Below are positions 33,430 to 42,500 of a stretch of 64,000 nt of DNA, piece after piece. Both the position numbers and the translations under genes were made by a program. The notes beneath the pieces were generated by a model. It was not told where the DNA came from. It did not search any database and saw nothing but the letters and a program-made list of their open reading frames with translations. The DNA is from Acidobacteriota bacterium (GTDB lineage: Bacteria; Acidobacteriota; Blastocatellia; Pyrinomonadales; Pyrinomonadaceae). Position 1 is the first letter of the stretch, and each line of letters opens with the position of its first letter. The stretch is from NCBI GenBank assembly GCA_019239425.1, contig JAFAZX010000046.1, forward strand, positions 1-64,000. The letters are read 5' to 3'.

Positions 33430-35619
33430 TCACTTCCCGCCCGACTTCCGTTTGAAAGCCCCTTCAGGCACCGCCACGTCGAACGCCGCCTCGCGGACTT
33501 TCAGCACCGTGTCGCCCATCGCCACCGAGTTCGAGACGCGTTTGAAGGGAAGCATCACGCCGTCCACGCTGCGGTAGTCCGAGTAGGTTTCCGTCACCGG
33601 CATCGAGATGGTGTCGCTCGTCGCAATCGTGTCCGTCCGCAGCGGCAGGAACGTCTTCGTCGAAATGTACTGCGTGACCGGACTCCCCTTCTCGGGCGTG
33701 AAGACGACGACGTACGCGTCCTCGTCGCCCACCTTCGCAAGCCTCTTAATCTCGGCCGTCTTGAAGACGGTCTTCCAGTTGAGCGGCGCGTAGAAGTCCG
33801 AGGCGTTGCGCGTCTCGTCCAGCTCCTTGCCCGTCTTCGGATCGAAGGGGAGGAAGCTGCCCTCCTCGCCGCCCCGCTCGCCGTCGAAGAACTCGCGGTA
33901 CGTGCCGATCTTCTTGCCCAGAGCCGTGAGCGTCACGTCCTGCGAGGCGGAGTTCGGGGCGCTCGCGTAGATGACGGCCTCGCCGTTCACGCCCTGGTGC
34001 GAGAGTTCCACGTCGGCCAGCATCCGCAGCGTCTTGTGCCTGCGCAGGGCCTCCTCGCCGCCCATCGCCGCGACCACCTTCGACATCAGCTCGTCGACGG
34101 ACAGCGGCGACTTGAACTCCGCCGCGGCCGGGGCCGAGGCGTCCGCCGGCTTCAACTTCTTCAAGGCGACGTTCCCCTGCGGCTGCTCGAGGTACATCTC
34201 CGTCTCCTGCGGGTTCTCCTTCGCCGGGCGGAAGGTCACGTAGAAGCCTTCGAGCTCGCCCAACCTGTAGCGGCGGCCGCCCGCCGGGACGAGCGTGTAG
34301 GTCGGCTGGCCCGGCACGGAGATGTTGAGCTTCCCCTCTTTAACCGCGACCGACATCTTCAGCTTGGCGGCTTCGAGCAGGTAGTCGCCGGCCTCGTTCT
34401 CGACCCTGCCGGCGGGTTCCGCCGCCGCCGTGGCCGCGGGCGTCGCCGGCTCCGCGCTCGGGTCGCCGACGAGGTTCGACCAGACCACGTTCATCGTCGA
34501 GGCCGGGAGCGGCGAGGCCGAGACGTTCGTCAGCATGACGAAGCCTAGATGCTGGTCGGGCATCAGGGCGACGTGCGCGTTGAAGCCGTCGATGTTGCCG
34601 CCGTGCTCGGCGACCTTGTGCCCCTTCCACTCGCGCAGGAACCAGCCCAACCCGTAGTCGACGTTCCCGGCGATCTTCATCTGCGGCTTGAGGAGTTCCG
34701 CGAAGCTCTGCTCGGAGACGAGCCGCTTACCTTCGAACACGCCTCCGCCGAGCATGAGCCGGAGCCACTGCGCCATGTCGCGCGCGCTGGAGTTGATGGC
34801 CCCGGCCGGCGCGACCGCCGGGAAGTCGCGCATCGGCACGCGCCGCGTCTCCTTCGTCGCCTCCTCGTAGACGTAGCCGTAAGAGAAGTCGCGCGCCTTC
34901 TCCATCTCGGGGACGGAGGTGTCGGAAGAGTTCATCCCGAGCGGCTTGAAGATGCGCCGGCTGACGAGCTTCTCCCAGGTCGAGTTCTCGGCGCGGCCGA
35001 CGATCTCGCCGGCCGCCGCGTACATGACGTTCTGGTACTGGAACTTCTCGCGCAGCTTCGCCGTGGGCTTGGCCTGCGCGGCGACGCGGATGACCTCCTC
35101 GCGGTTGAGCACGCCCGAGACCCACGGGAGGTCTGTGCGGTTCAGCCCCGAGCTGTGCGAGAGCAGGTCGCGCAGCGTGATGCGCGCGTCGGCGTCCGGG
35201 TCTTGCAGCCTGAAGTAGGGCAGGAACTTCTTCGGCGCGTCGTCGAGCGAGAGCTTGCCTTCGTCGGCGGCCATCGCGACGAGCATCGCCGTGAACGCCT
35301 TCGAAGACGAGCCGATGGCGAAGAGCGTGTCGGGCGTGACGGGAACCTTCTTCTCGAAATCTTTGTACCCGAACCCATTCATGTAGATGACGCGGTCGTC
35401 CTTGACGATGACGAGCGAGAGGCCGGGGATGCCGAGCGCCTGCCGCTTCTCTTCGACCGCCTTCTCGACGGCGGCCAGCTTCGCGTCGAGTTCCGGGCCG
35501 GCCGCCGGATGTGCCTGCGCGGCCGCCTGCGCCGCGGCGCGCGGCGCGAGCGCCGACGCCGTCGAAAGCAACATCGCGGCCGACAGCGCGAAGTTGAGGG
35601 AACGTCTCCAGACCTGCAT
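33430..35619 (-). CDS. secreted serine hydrolase with C-terminal extension
   Basis: 729 residues from ATG 35619 (AGGAGA site). Signal peptide, then class C beta-lactamase-like domain: SxxK in AIGSSSKAFTAML, Tyr in YQNVMYAAAGEI, HGG in VAEHGGNIDGF. A linker and DUF3471-like beta domain follow, then a C-terminal lipocalin/LolA-like outer region with ALRRHKTLRMLADVELSHQGVNG ... FLPLRTDTIATS that recurs in secreted peptidase-like proteins. Probably a periplasmic peptidase or esterase; natural substrate unknown. Confidence 0.87.
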   Translation of the reverse strand: MQVWRRSLNFALSAAMLLSTASALAPRAAAQAAAQAHPAAGPELDAKLAAVEKAVEEKRQALGIPGLSLVIVKDDRVIYMNGFGYKDFEKKVPVTPDTLFAIGSSSKAFTAMLVAMAADEGKLSLDDAPKKFLPYFRLQDPDADARITLRDLLSHSSGLNRTDLPWVSGVLNREEVIRVAAQAKPTAKLREKFQYQNVMYAAAGEIVGRAENSTWEKLVSRRIFKPLGMNSSDTSVPEMEKARDFSYGYVYEEATKETRRVPMRDFPAVAPAGAINSSARDMAQWLRLMLGGGVFEGKRLVSEQSFAELLKPQMKIAGNVDYGLGWFLREWKGHKVAEHGGNIDGFNAHVALMPDQHLGFVMLTNVSASPLPASTMNVVWSNLVGDPSAEPATPAATAAAEPAGRVENEAGDYLLEAAKLKMSVAVKEGKLNISVPGQPTYTLVPAGGRRYRLGELEGFYVTFRPAKENPQETEMYLEQPQGNVALKKLKPADASAPAAAEFKSPLSVDELMSKVVAAMGGEEALRRHKTLRMLADVELSHQGVNGEAVIYASAPNSASQDVTLTALGKKIGTYREFFDGERGGEEGSFLPFDPKTGKELDETRNASDFYAPLNWKTVFKTAEIKRLAKVGDEDAYVVVFTPEKGSPVTQYISTKTFLPLRTDTIATSDTISMPVTETYSDYRSVDGVMLPFKRVSNSVAMGDTVLKVREAAFDVAVPEGAFKRKSGGK

Positions 35620-35729
35620 GTTCGTTTCTCCTGCCTTTGAAATGGCCTTGCCGAATATAAGAGCCGCGAAAGCCCCCGGGAGGTTCGGAAGCACGCTGTG
35701 TTACGGGTTCGGCGGCGGGAAAGTTCAGG

Positions 35730-36071
35730 TTACGAGCGGCGGGACTTTAATCCGGAATTGCGGACGAGACGGTTGATGAGAAGGTCGGCGGCCACCGTAA
35801 CCAGAAGGGCGTAGACGAAGGCGAGGGCGAGGTTGACTGACAGCCAGAAGGTCGGCTCCTGCTCCGGGCTGAAATAGCGGTAGTCCGACCAGAAGCCCGG
35901 GAGCGTGCGCAAAGCCCACCCCCACTCGACCGTGTCGCCCGACGCCCCGCTCACCAGGAACAGACGCACGAACGTCCGCTCGACGTAGAGCGGCAGCAGC
36001 GGCACCAGCGACAGCGCGGTGACGAAGAGCGCGAGGAATCTGAAGCGCCGCGCGTCTGCTCTGAAAGTCAT
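35730..36071 (-). CDS. small two-TM membrane protein
   Basis: 113 residues: TM segments FLALFVTALSLVPLLPLYV (about 12-30) and LALAFVYALLVTVAADLLI (about 81-99), an aromatic-rich loop between, basic ends. Its ATG overlaps the esterase stop by four bases, so it is translationally coupled. Unknown function. Confidence 0.7.
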   Translation of the reverse strand: MTFRADARRFRFLALFVTALSLVPLLPLYVERTFVRLFLVSGASGDTVEWGWALRTLPGFWSDYRYFSPEQEPTFWLSVNLALAFVYALLVTVAADLLINRLVRNSGLKSRRS

Positions 36072-37267
36072 GGCCCCTGTCCCGTGCGCGCGCGCTCGGC
36101 CTGACGCTCAAGCTCGTCGGCCTCGTCGAAAATCTTCTGGTACTTGAGCGCGGTCTCGTTGACCTTCGTCTGCACCTCGTCGGGCGGGCCGCCCGCGAGT
36201 TGCAGCTCGGCGCGCGCCTTCAACACGTCGAAGCCTTCGGCGCGCCTCGCGTCCGCGCGCGCGACGAGCGAGAGGTACTGGCGTAGATTCTCCGTCACCT
36301 TCAGGGCGGCGGCGCGCTCGGACGCGAGCGCCGCGTCGCGGAAAGCCTGCGCGCCGGCCGCGGCCGTCTCGACCTGCGCGCGGAGGACGGCTGTGGCCGC
36401 GTCCCCCTTCTTCGCGCGCAGCTCGTTCTCGCTCTCGTTGAAGCGGCGCAGCAGCTCGGACGCCTTCGCGCGGAGCGCGTTGATCTGCACGACGGCCGTG
36501 TTGAAGTCGCGCGCGTCCGCGGCGCCGACGAAGGGCGTGTACTTCGGGTCGGCGTCGAGCGCCTTGCCCTTGAGGAACTCCCACGCTTCGCGGTTGATGC
36601 CGGGCGCGAGGTCGTAGTACCAGTGGTCGTGCCCCTTCATCACGGTCACGGCCATCTCGTGGCCGCGCCCCTTGACGGCGGCCTCGGTGGCGCGCACCGC
36701 GTCGAGCGGGAAGAAGGGGTCTCGGTCGCCGACGATGATGGCGAGCGCGGTCTTGCGCTTCGCCTGTTCGAGCGCTTTGAACTCGCCCTCCTCGCGCCAG
36801 GCCCCGGCGTGGACGGCCGCGGCGGCGAAGTACTCCGACTCGGTCAAAGCCATGTGGAGCGCGAAGACCGCGCCCGCCGAGTGTCCGAAGAGGTAGACGC
36901 GGCGCGGGTCGAGCGAGTATTTCGACTTGAGCGCCTCGACGAGGTCGCGCAGGAACTCCGGCCCGTCGACCGGCGTGCTCCAGCCCTTCGAGTCGCGCGA
37001 GTCCGGCCCGGCGATGAGGAAGCCCTCGCTCGCCGCCAGTTCTTTCCAGCGCTCGACCAAAGAGAGGCCGTCGCGGTTCGAGCCGTGGAGCAGCACGACG
37101 AGCGGCGCCCGCGGCTTCAGGGACGAGGGCGCGAAGAGGTAGTAAGTCCGCTTGCGCCCGCCTGACTCGATTGCCTCCTTCGAGACCTTGTCTTCGGCGC
37201 GCGCCTGCGCGGCGATGGACAGAAGCGCCACCGCCGCGCAGAACAGCCCGAGCCTCCTTAACCTCAT
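36068..37267 (-). CDS. secreted alpha/beta hydrolase with helical C-terminal extension
   Basis: 399 residues. Signal peptide, then a PHB-depolymerase/esterase-like domain: VVLLHGSNRDG, nucleophile FGHSAGAVFA, acid VGDRDPFFP, His GHDHWYY. Residues from about 245 on form a long, Ala/Arg/Glu-rich helical tail predicted to coil. Coupled by overlap to the small membrane protein downstream, which could anchor it. Substrate unknown. Confidence 0.82.
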   Translation of the reverse strand: MRLRRLGLFCAAVALLSIAAQARAEDKVSKEAIESGGRKRTYYLFAPSSLKPRAPLVVLLHGSNRDGLSLVERWKELAASEGFLIAGPDSRDSKGWSTPVDGPEFLRDLVEALKSKYSLDPRRVYLFGHSAGAVFALHMALTESEYFAAAAVHAGAWREEGEFKALEQAKRKTALAIIVGDRDPFFPLDAVRATEAAVKGRGHEMAVTVMKGHDHWYYDLAPGINREAWEFLKGKALDADPKYTPFVGAADARDFNTAVVQINALRAKASELLRRFNESENELRAKKGDAATAVLRAQVETAAAGAQAFRDAALASERAAALKVTENLRQYLSLVARADARRAEGFDVLKARAELQLAGGPPDEVQTKVNETALKYQKIFDEADELERQAERARTGQGP

Positions 37268-37313
37268 GTCACCCCTTCCGTCCTGACGCGCCCGCCCGCG
37301 GCGCGCCGGGCGC

Positions 37314-38165
37314 TCACTTCACCGTCAGCACCGTCTTGGCGAAGTACTCGCTCAGGTTGCCGTTGTGCTCCAGCAACTCGCGCTTGCCCCAGGCGATGAT
37401 GTAGACGCTGTAGGTGCCGGCCGGCAGCTTTATCTCGTCGGTCACGGTCGCGTACTTGCGGTTCGTCTCGCCGATGTTCTGCTGGTACTCGTTGACGAAC
37501 TCCACGTCCTTGCCGTCGGGGCCGCGCCTGTGAAAGACGATGCCGATGAAGTCCACCCCGACCGGCGACGGGTTCACGAAGAGGACGTTGAAGGGCGTGT
37601 TCGCCGCCCACTGGCTCGACTCCCCGACGCACTTCCAGTCGTCGTCGATCTCCTTGCAGATGCTGACCCGCCCCTGGCCGGCGGCGGTGTTGCCGGCCGC
37701 GCGCGGCCCCACCGTGTCCTCGCCGACGCTGAAGTCGGTCGTCGCCCAGACCTGCGACCTGTCGAGGGTGTTCACCATGCGCACGAAGTACTTGCCCGGC
37801 TTGTTGATGGTCAGCTGGGCGTAGGCCGACGTGTGGTACTGCGAGACCCAGTAGTCCACGTACTGCACGTCCTCGCCGTTGGCGTCGTTCTCGTTAATTA
37901 GGAAGGTGGCCTTGGCGCCGGTGGGCACGGCCGGGAAGGTCGCCAGGATGTGGACATTCCGCAGCGTGCCTTTAGGCTTGAAGGTCTTGGTGGGGTTGAC
38001 GCAGGCCGCGGTCTCCACCGGCAGGCCGCCGTACTGCTTCTTGGTGATCTTCAGGTCTTCGCACGTCTGTAGTTCGAGCTTCGCCTGGGCGCGGGCGGGG
38101 CGGACGAATGACATCAGGCAGCAGAACAGCGCGATGCAAAGGGCGAGGGACTTCCGTCTGGACAT
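37314..38165 (-). CDS. secreted protein, unknown
   Basis: 283 residues with a signal peptide (ALCIALFCCLMSFVRPARAQ) after GGGAGGAG. Mature part appears beta-rich with four Cys (CEDLK, CVNPT, CKEID, CVGES). Repeated phrases such as GKYFVRMVN and LPAGTYSVYIIAWGK suggest two Ig-like beta-sandwich modules. No family recognised. Precedes the esterase gene by about 47 bases. Confidence 0.72.
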   Translation of the reverse strand: MSRRKSLALCIALFCCLMSFVRPARAQAKLELQTCEDLKITKKQYGGLPVETAACVNPTKTFKPKGTLRNVHILATFPAVPTGAKATFLINENDANGEDVQYVDYWVSQYHTSAYAQLTINKPGKYFVRMVNTLDRSQVWATTDFSVGEDTVGPRAAGNTAAGQGRVSICKEIDDDWKCVGESSQWAANTPFNVLFVNPSPVGVDFIGIVFHRRGPDGKDVEFVNEYQQNIGETNRKYATVTDEIKLPAGTYSVYIIAWGKRELLEHNGNLSEYFAKTVLTVK

Positions 38166-38306
38166 TCGGGTTCTCCTCCCTGCCGCCGGGGGGCGGCTGT
38201 GGGTTCGTTCTGTGCGAGGGCGGTCGGGTTTGGCGCAGATTATATGCGGAACGGGTCTGACTGGAAACCTGCTTTTAGTCGTCCGGAGCGAAACTTATGT
38301 TCGTCG

Positions 38307-38780
38307 TCAGCCGACCAACTCCTTCGACATCCTGACGCTCGCGCGCTCGACGCCGGGGCCGAAGGTCGTCGTCACCTCGCCGACGGCCCTGAAGCCCGCG
38401 CGCTCGTAGAACGAGACGGCGTTGAGCGACGACGTGAGCGACAGGGACTTCAGACCGTAGGCGCGCGCCCTCTCCTCCAAAGTGGAGAGGAGTTTCCAGC
38501 CGACCCCTTGCCCCTTCACGCCGGGGCTGACGTAGAGTCCCTGCACCTCGCCCGTCTCCTGACCCAGCTCGCCGTAGCCCACGACCTCGCCGCCGACTTC
38601 GGCGACGAAGAACTCGTAGCGGTCGATGGCCTCCGCGTACTTCTCCGGCCGCAGACGCCCCGCCCAAATCTCGATCACGTCCGCCGAATAATGGCCGGCG
38701 CACGTCTCACGTATCGCCCTCCCGTGGACGCGCCAGATGGCCTCCTTGTCCTCCTGCCTCGCCCTGCGGATGTTGAGCAT
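38307..38780 (-). CDS. GNAT-family N-acetyltransferase
   Basis: 157 residues: IRRARQEDKEAIWRVH N-terminus, GLYVSPGVKGQGVGWKLLSTLE acetyl-CoA loop (Q/RxxGxG/A variant), FYERAGFRAVGE C-terminal motif. Acetylates an unknown small molecule or protein. Stands alone between the secreted protein and the AP2 gene. Confidence 0.88.
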   Translation of the reverse strand: MLNIRRARQEDKEAIWRVHGRAIRETCAGHYSADVIEIWAGRLRPEKYAEAIDRYEFFVAEVGGEVVGYGELGQETGEVQGLYVSPGVKGQGVGWKLLSTLEERARAYGLKSLSLTSSLNAVSFYERAGFRAVGEVTTTFGPGVERASVRMSKELVG

Positions 38781-38851
38781 CAGACTTTACCGCCTTCTGA
38801 CCTTCGTGCGTTTGCCTTTCTCGGGACTGGGGGCGGCGTTCAGAAAAGGAA

Positions 38852-38882
38852 GCGCCCCGCGCGGCCGGGGCCGGCGGGGCGC
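38852..38882 (-). terminator. intrinsic terminator of the AP2 gene
   Basis: Minus strand GCGCCCCGC/GCGGGGCGC stem (38874-38882 with 38852-38860) with a GC-rich loop, followed by TTCCTTTTC. Confidence 0.75.
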
Positions 38883-38921
38883 ATCTGTGGCTTCGGACTT
38901 CGCCTCGCGGCGAAAGGGTTG

Positions 38922-39422
38922 TCAGGCGGCGCAGACCTTCGAGATCGCGGCGGCCCACTTGGCCGCGACGGGCTCGCCGTACATCTGCCGCTCCTTCTCG
39001 CGGCGGATGGCGCAGGCCATGCGGAAGGCGCGCGCCTCACCGTACTTTCGGATCGAGACGCTCGTGCGCCCCTTCTTCTCGCGGCCGGCGTTCCACGAGA
39101 CCTCGTAGACCTCGTTCTCGTAGACCTTGCCGTCCTTCCCCTTGTACTTCTTGACCGCGCGCCGCACGCCGGCGACGCCGACGCGGTTGCGCGGGTTGCT
39201 CCCCACCACCACCCAGTCGGTGCGGGGCTTGCCCAGCTCGCGCTCCAACTGGTCGCGGCACTCGACGGCCGCCTTGAGCGCCTCCTCCTTGCCGCCGTGC
39301 TGGCGGTCGGTGACGAACTTCGACCGCGTCTCGTTGTTGAACCGCACGCGAACATACCAGCCGTGCATCTTCTTCGCCTCGCTGTCGATGCGGCTGATTC
39401 CCTTATGACCGGATTTTGCCAT
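38922..39422 (-). CDS. stand-alone protein with two AP2-like DNA-binding domains
   Basis: 166 residues from ATG 39422 (alternative 39449). Two AP2/ERF-like units: GISRIDSEAKKMHGWYVRVRF with EEALKAAVECRDQLERELG, and VSWNAGREKKGRTSVSIRKYG with ARAFRMACAIRREKERQMYG. Each has the three-strand sheet and helix pattern that binds DNA. Bacterial AP2 domains usually sit in HNH endonucleases or integrases; no nuclease motif is visible here. Terminated by a strong hairpin. Could be a regulator or degenerate mobile-element protein. Confidence 0.75.
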   Translation of the reverse strand: MAKSGHKGISRIDSEAKKMHGWYVRVRFNNETRSKFVTDRQHGGKEEALKAAVECRDQLERELGKPRTDWVVVGSNPRNRVGVAGVRRAVKKYKGKDGKVYENEVYEVSWNAGREKKGRTSVSIRKYGEARAFRMACAIRREKERQMYGEPVAAKWAAAISKVCAA

Positions 39423-39522
39423 GTGACTGCCGATGCGTATCTCCTTCATGAAAGTTTGAGGGCTATATCGTCAAACTAAAACTCGCGGCGCGCTTTGTCA
39501 AAAGCGCACGCAGGAAAATGCT

Positions 39523-39591
39523 GAATGACGAGTGATGAACGATGAATGAGAAGCCCGCTGCCTCTCATTCATCGTTCATCACTCGTCATTC
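39523..39591. repeat. heptad inverted repeat, GAATGAT family
   Basis: Perfect 28-bp arms 39523-39550 and 39564-39591, words GAATGAC, GAGTGAT, GAACGAT and GAATGAG. Between the AP2 gene start and the stop of the next secreted protein. Confidence 0.9.
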
Positions 39592-39605
39592 CTCATTTCT
39601 TTTTC

Positions 39606-40133
39606 TCACCTCGCCTTCGGCCCGGACGGGAGCTTCTGGCGGAAGTCTTTGACGAGGCGGCTGGAGAGGCGGCTGAGGGTGGGCAGCTTGAGCGGGCCGG
39701 AGATGGCGCGGCCGTAGGCGGCGTCGCGCAGCGCGTCGAGGTCGAACTTGTCCTTGAAGTGCCGGTCGTAGGCGTCGAAGGAGATGGCGAGCCCCTCCAT
39801 CGTGCTGTAGTGGTAGCTGACGAGGAAGACGAAGTCGGCGTCGCTCGGCTTGTCGGCGATGCGGAAGAACTTCCACTTCTCGAACTCGCCGCGCACCTTC
39901 TTCTCCACGTCGAGCTGGAAGTCGAAGTAGTCCTTGGGCTGGCCGCCGTAGCCTTCGGGGTCGGCGCCGACCGTGATGAGCGAGCGCGTGTAGGCGACGA
40001 TGTAGACCGACTGCCCCTGGCGGAGGCCGGGGGGCTGCGACGCGGGCGACTGCGCGGCCGACGCGCCCGCGGCCAGCAGGAGACATACGAAAGCCAGCAC
40101 CCACGCACGGCGGGCGTAAAACTTTCTGCTCAT
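39606..40133 (-). CDS. secreted protein, unknown
   Basis: 175 residues from ATG 40133 (AAAGGAA site). Signal peptide (WVLAFVCLLLAAGASAAQ), then an alpha/beta domain: GQSVYIVAYTRSLITV, DFVFLVSYHYSTMEGLAISFDAYDRH, and a basic C-terminus. Periplasmic. No family recognised; the pattern resembles small DUF4136-like domains only loosely. Confidence 0.68.
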   Translation of the reverse strand: MSRKFYARRAWVLAFVCLLLAAGASAAQSPASQPPGLRQGQSVYIVAYTRSLITVGADPEGYGGQPKDYFDFQLDVEKKVRGEFEKWKFFRIADKPSDADFVFLVSYHYSTMEGLAISFDAYDRHFKDKFDLDALRDAAYGRAISGPLKLPTLSRLSSRLVKDFRQKLPSGPKAR

Positions 40134-40214
40134 GACGTTCCTTTCGGCGGGTGGGAGAGCCACTCAGCCGCGCGCCCCGTGGCAGAGGCGCGCGGCCCTG
40201 AAACCTTTTCCGTC

Positions 40215-40574
40215 TTAACCGCCGGCCGGCGGCGGCACCTGCCCGAGCAGCCGCAACATGTCCGGCCTGTCCTTCACCAGCAGGTACAGCACGCTCCGCA
40301 TGCGACTCATGTCGGCCTCAAAGTGGTCGAGGCGGGACGAGAGCGCCTTCTCGATGGCATCGACCCGCAGGTGCACCTGCTCCACTTCGCCCTGGACGGC
40401 CGTGACCTTGACGTCAAGTTTATCGACCTTGACTTCAAGCGCGTCCATTCTGGAATCGAGGCGGGCGATATCGTCTTTGGTCGCGGTTGATTCCAGGCGG
40501 TCGCGGATCATCTCGACCGTTGAAGCGATGAAGTTCAGCAAGTTTTCGTTATCTTCCGGTTGCCTTTGACTCAT
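40215..40574 (-). CDS. coiled-coil protein
   Basis: 119 residues from ATG 40574; a TTG at 40583 would add three. Acidic helical N-terminus, then heptad-patterned DDIARLDSRMDALEVKVDKLDVKVTAVQGEVEQVHLRVDAIEKAL, and a C-terminal helix ending in PPPAGG. Likely an oligomeric coiled coil in the cytoplasm, function unknown. 60 bases downstream of korB. Confidence 0.72.
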   Translation of the reverse strand: MSQRQPEDNENLLNFIASTVEMIRDRLESTATKDDIARLDSRMDALEVKVDKLDVKVTAVQGEVEQVHLRVDAIEKALSSRLDHFEADMSRMRSVLYLLVKDRPDMLRLLGQVPPPAGG

Positions 40575-40634
40575 GTTCAGCAAGGGAAGTTGGCGGCCTT
40601 CCCACTCCTTTCTGAAGTGGTGGACTGGTCGCGC

Positions 40635-41801
40635 CTATTCTACCACCCACATGTCGCCGCTGTGGATGAGCTTGTGGAGCTGGCCGCGCCCCGAGCGCGC
40701 GACCGATTCCTCGATCTGGTGCGCGAGGAGGTCTTCGTAGGTCTCGCGGCGCACGTCGCGGAAGATGCCGACCGGCTGCGGGAACTCGGGCTGCTCCATG
40801 CGCGCGAGCATGAAGGCGACCGAGGGGTCTTCGATGTGCACGTCGTGGACGAGGCAGTCCGATTCGCCGAGGCCCGTCTCACTCCCCAACTGGACGACCT
40901 CGGGCCGCGTGCCGTTCATGCGGATGCCGCGGTCGCGGTTCTTGCCGAAGACCATCGGCTTGCCGTGTTCGAGGTAGAGCACGCGCTCGGGCCTGACCGT
41001 GCGCTCGGTGAAGTGTTCGAACGCGCCGTCGTTGAAGATGTTGCAGTTCTGGTAGACCTCGACGAAGCTGACGCCCTTGTGCTTAGCGGCCGACTCGACT
41101 ATCGAGGAGAGGTGCTTGACGTCGATGTCGATGGAGCGGGCGACGAAGGTCGCCTCCGACGCGATGGCCAGAGAGAGCGGTGTGACGGGGTAGTCGATGA
41201 CGCCCATCGGCGTGGACTTCGTCTTCTTGCCGAACTCCGAGGTCGGCGAGTACTGCCCCTTCGTCAGGCCGTAGATGCGGTTGTTGAAGAGGATGATGTT
41301 GAGGTCGAGGTTGCGCCGGAGCGCGTGCATGAAGTGGTTGCCGCCGATGGAGAGTCCGTCGCCGTCGCCCGTCACGACCCACACGGAGAGTTCCGGGTTC
41401 GAAGCCTTGATGCCGGTCGCCACGGCCGGCGCGCGCCCGTGGATCGAGTGGAAGCCGTAGGTGTTCATGTAGTAGGGAAAGCGCGAGGAGCAGCCGATGC
41501 CGCTCACGAACACGATCTTCTCGCGCGGGATGCCGAGGTCGGGCATCACCCTCTGGACACTGTTGAGGATGGCGTAGTCGCCGCAGCCCGGGCACCAGCG
41601 CACCTCCTGGTCGGAGGAGAAGTCGGCCTTGGTCAGCTTGCCCGGCGGCGGCGCCGCCTTGCCCGCCGTTACCGACCCCGGCTCGCTCTCGGGCGAAGGC
41701 CCCGCGCCCGAGACGTTCCCCGTGACGCCCTCCACACCCGTCTCGTTCGGGCCGTCCTTCAACACCTCGCCGTTGTTGTTTCCATTTCCGTTCGTGCTCA
41801 T
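40635..41801 (-). CDS. korB: 2-oxoacid:ferredoxin oxidoreductase beta subunit
   Basis: 388 residues. TPP-binding module: VRWCPGCGDYAILNSVQ, GIGCSSRFPYYMNTYG, IHGRAPAVATGIK and VVTGDGDGLSIGGNH with the metal-binding GDG...N. Sequence style fits KorB (2-oxoglutarate ferredoxin oxidoreductase), which with KorA makes succinyl-CoA and reduced ferredoxin; pyruvate as substrate is not excluded. The first 40 residues are Asn/Gly-rich and acidic and not typical. A nucleotidyltransferase gene separates it from korA. Confidence 0.93.
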   Translation of the reverse strand: MSTNGNGNNNGEVLKDGPNETGVEGVTGNVSGAGPSPESEPGSVTAGKAAPPPGKLTKADFSSDQEVRWCPGCGDYAILNSVQRVMPDLGIPREKIVFVSGIGCSSRFPYYMNTYGFHSIHGRAPAVATGIKASNPELSVWVVTGDGDGLSIGGNHFMHALRRNLDLNIILFNNRIYGLTKGQYSPTSEFGKKTKSTPMGVIDYPVTPLSLAIASEATFVARSIDIDVKHLSSIVESAAKHKGVSFVEVYQNCNIFNDGAFEHFTERTVRPERVLYLEHGKPMVFGKNRDRGIRMNGTRPEVVQLGSETGLGESDCLVHDVHIEDPSVAFMLARMEQPEFPQPVGIFRDVRRETYEDLLAHQIEESVARSGRGQLHKLIHSGDMWVVE

Positions 41802-41846
41802 CTCTGGTTCCTCTCGAATGATTGCCGTGGATGTTGTTTGGGCCGT

Positions 41847-42485
41847 CTACTCTTCGAAGTCCCGGCGGCGGCGACGCTCGACGCCCTCAAGCAGGCGCAG
41901 GTACTGCTCGCGCACGTAAGGGTCGAGCCGCTCCGCGAACTCGCGTCCGAGGCCGCGCGCCTTGATCAACTCCTGCACGTCGGCCAAGTCTTTGAGGCGG
42001 TCGGGCGCGGTCATCCCCGAGGCCAGCTTCAGCTCTAGAAGCTTTTCGAGCGTGACGACGCGCACGCCGTCCAACTCGATTGAAGCCCCGGCGGGCTCTG
42101 GGAAGACGACCGGCTTCGGCCGGCCGTCGCCCGGGTACTCGCCCGCGAGGGTGATCTCGACGGGGACGCCGCCCTGCGTCGCGCGGAGGCGCTTGCGCGC
42201 GCCCTCGGACGCCGGCAGGTAGCCGAGTCCGACCAGCTCGCGGTGGAAGGCTTCGAGCCCCTCGCGCGTCAGGACGAGGTCGATGTCCTCGGTGAAGCGC
42301 GGGTAGCCGTGCGCCATCAGGGCGACCGCGCCGATGACAACGTAGTCTATCCGGTGCCGCTCAAGGTCTGCGCAGAGCCGCGCCAGCGCGTTGTTGAGTT
42401 GCCCCTCGCCCATAAAGTACCTCTGGCCCTCCGCGTAGAGTTCGCGGACGGCTGTCGGTTCGGGCGTGGCGGCGCCGGTCTTCAT
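41847..42485 (-). CDS. nucleotidyltransferase-fold protein (AbiEii/DUF6036-like)
   Basis: 212 residues. The N-terminal MNT-type motif YVVIGAVALMAHGYPRFTEDIDLVL has the GG/S-like loop and DxD metal pair, followed by ITLAGEYPGDGRPKPVV and the helical VVTLEKLLELKLASGMTAPDRLKDLADVQELI common in this group. Relatives include type IV toxin AbiEii and orphan nucleotidyltransferases that modify tRNA or nucleotides. It lies 15 bases after korA and 45 before korB in one apparent operon; no AbiEi-like partner is seen. Confidence 0.82.
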   Translation of the reverse strand: MKTGAATPEPTAVRELYAEGQRYFMGEGQLNNALARLCADLERHRIDYVVIGAVALMAHGYPRFTEDIDLVLTREGLEAFHRELVGLGYLPASEGARKRLRATQGGVPVEITLAGEYPGDGRPKPVVFPEPAGASIELDGVRVVTLEKLLELKLASGMTAPDRLKDLADVQELIKARGLGREFAERLDPYVREQYLRLLEGVERRRRRDFEE

Positions 42486-42500
42486 CTAACGCCTCAAGCC

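Noticed and set aside
38922-39422. Mobile element or homing endonuclease from the AP2 domains
   Set aside because: No HNH, integrase or transposase motif, no att-like ends.
41847-42485. AbiE toxin-antitoxin pair
   Set aside because: Only an AbiEii-like nucleotidyltransferase is present; no AbiEi-like partner adjoins it.
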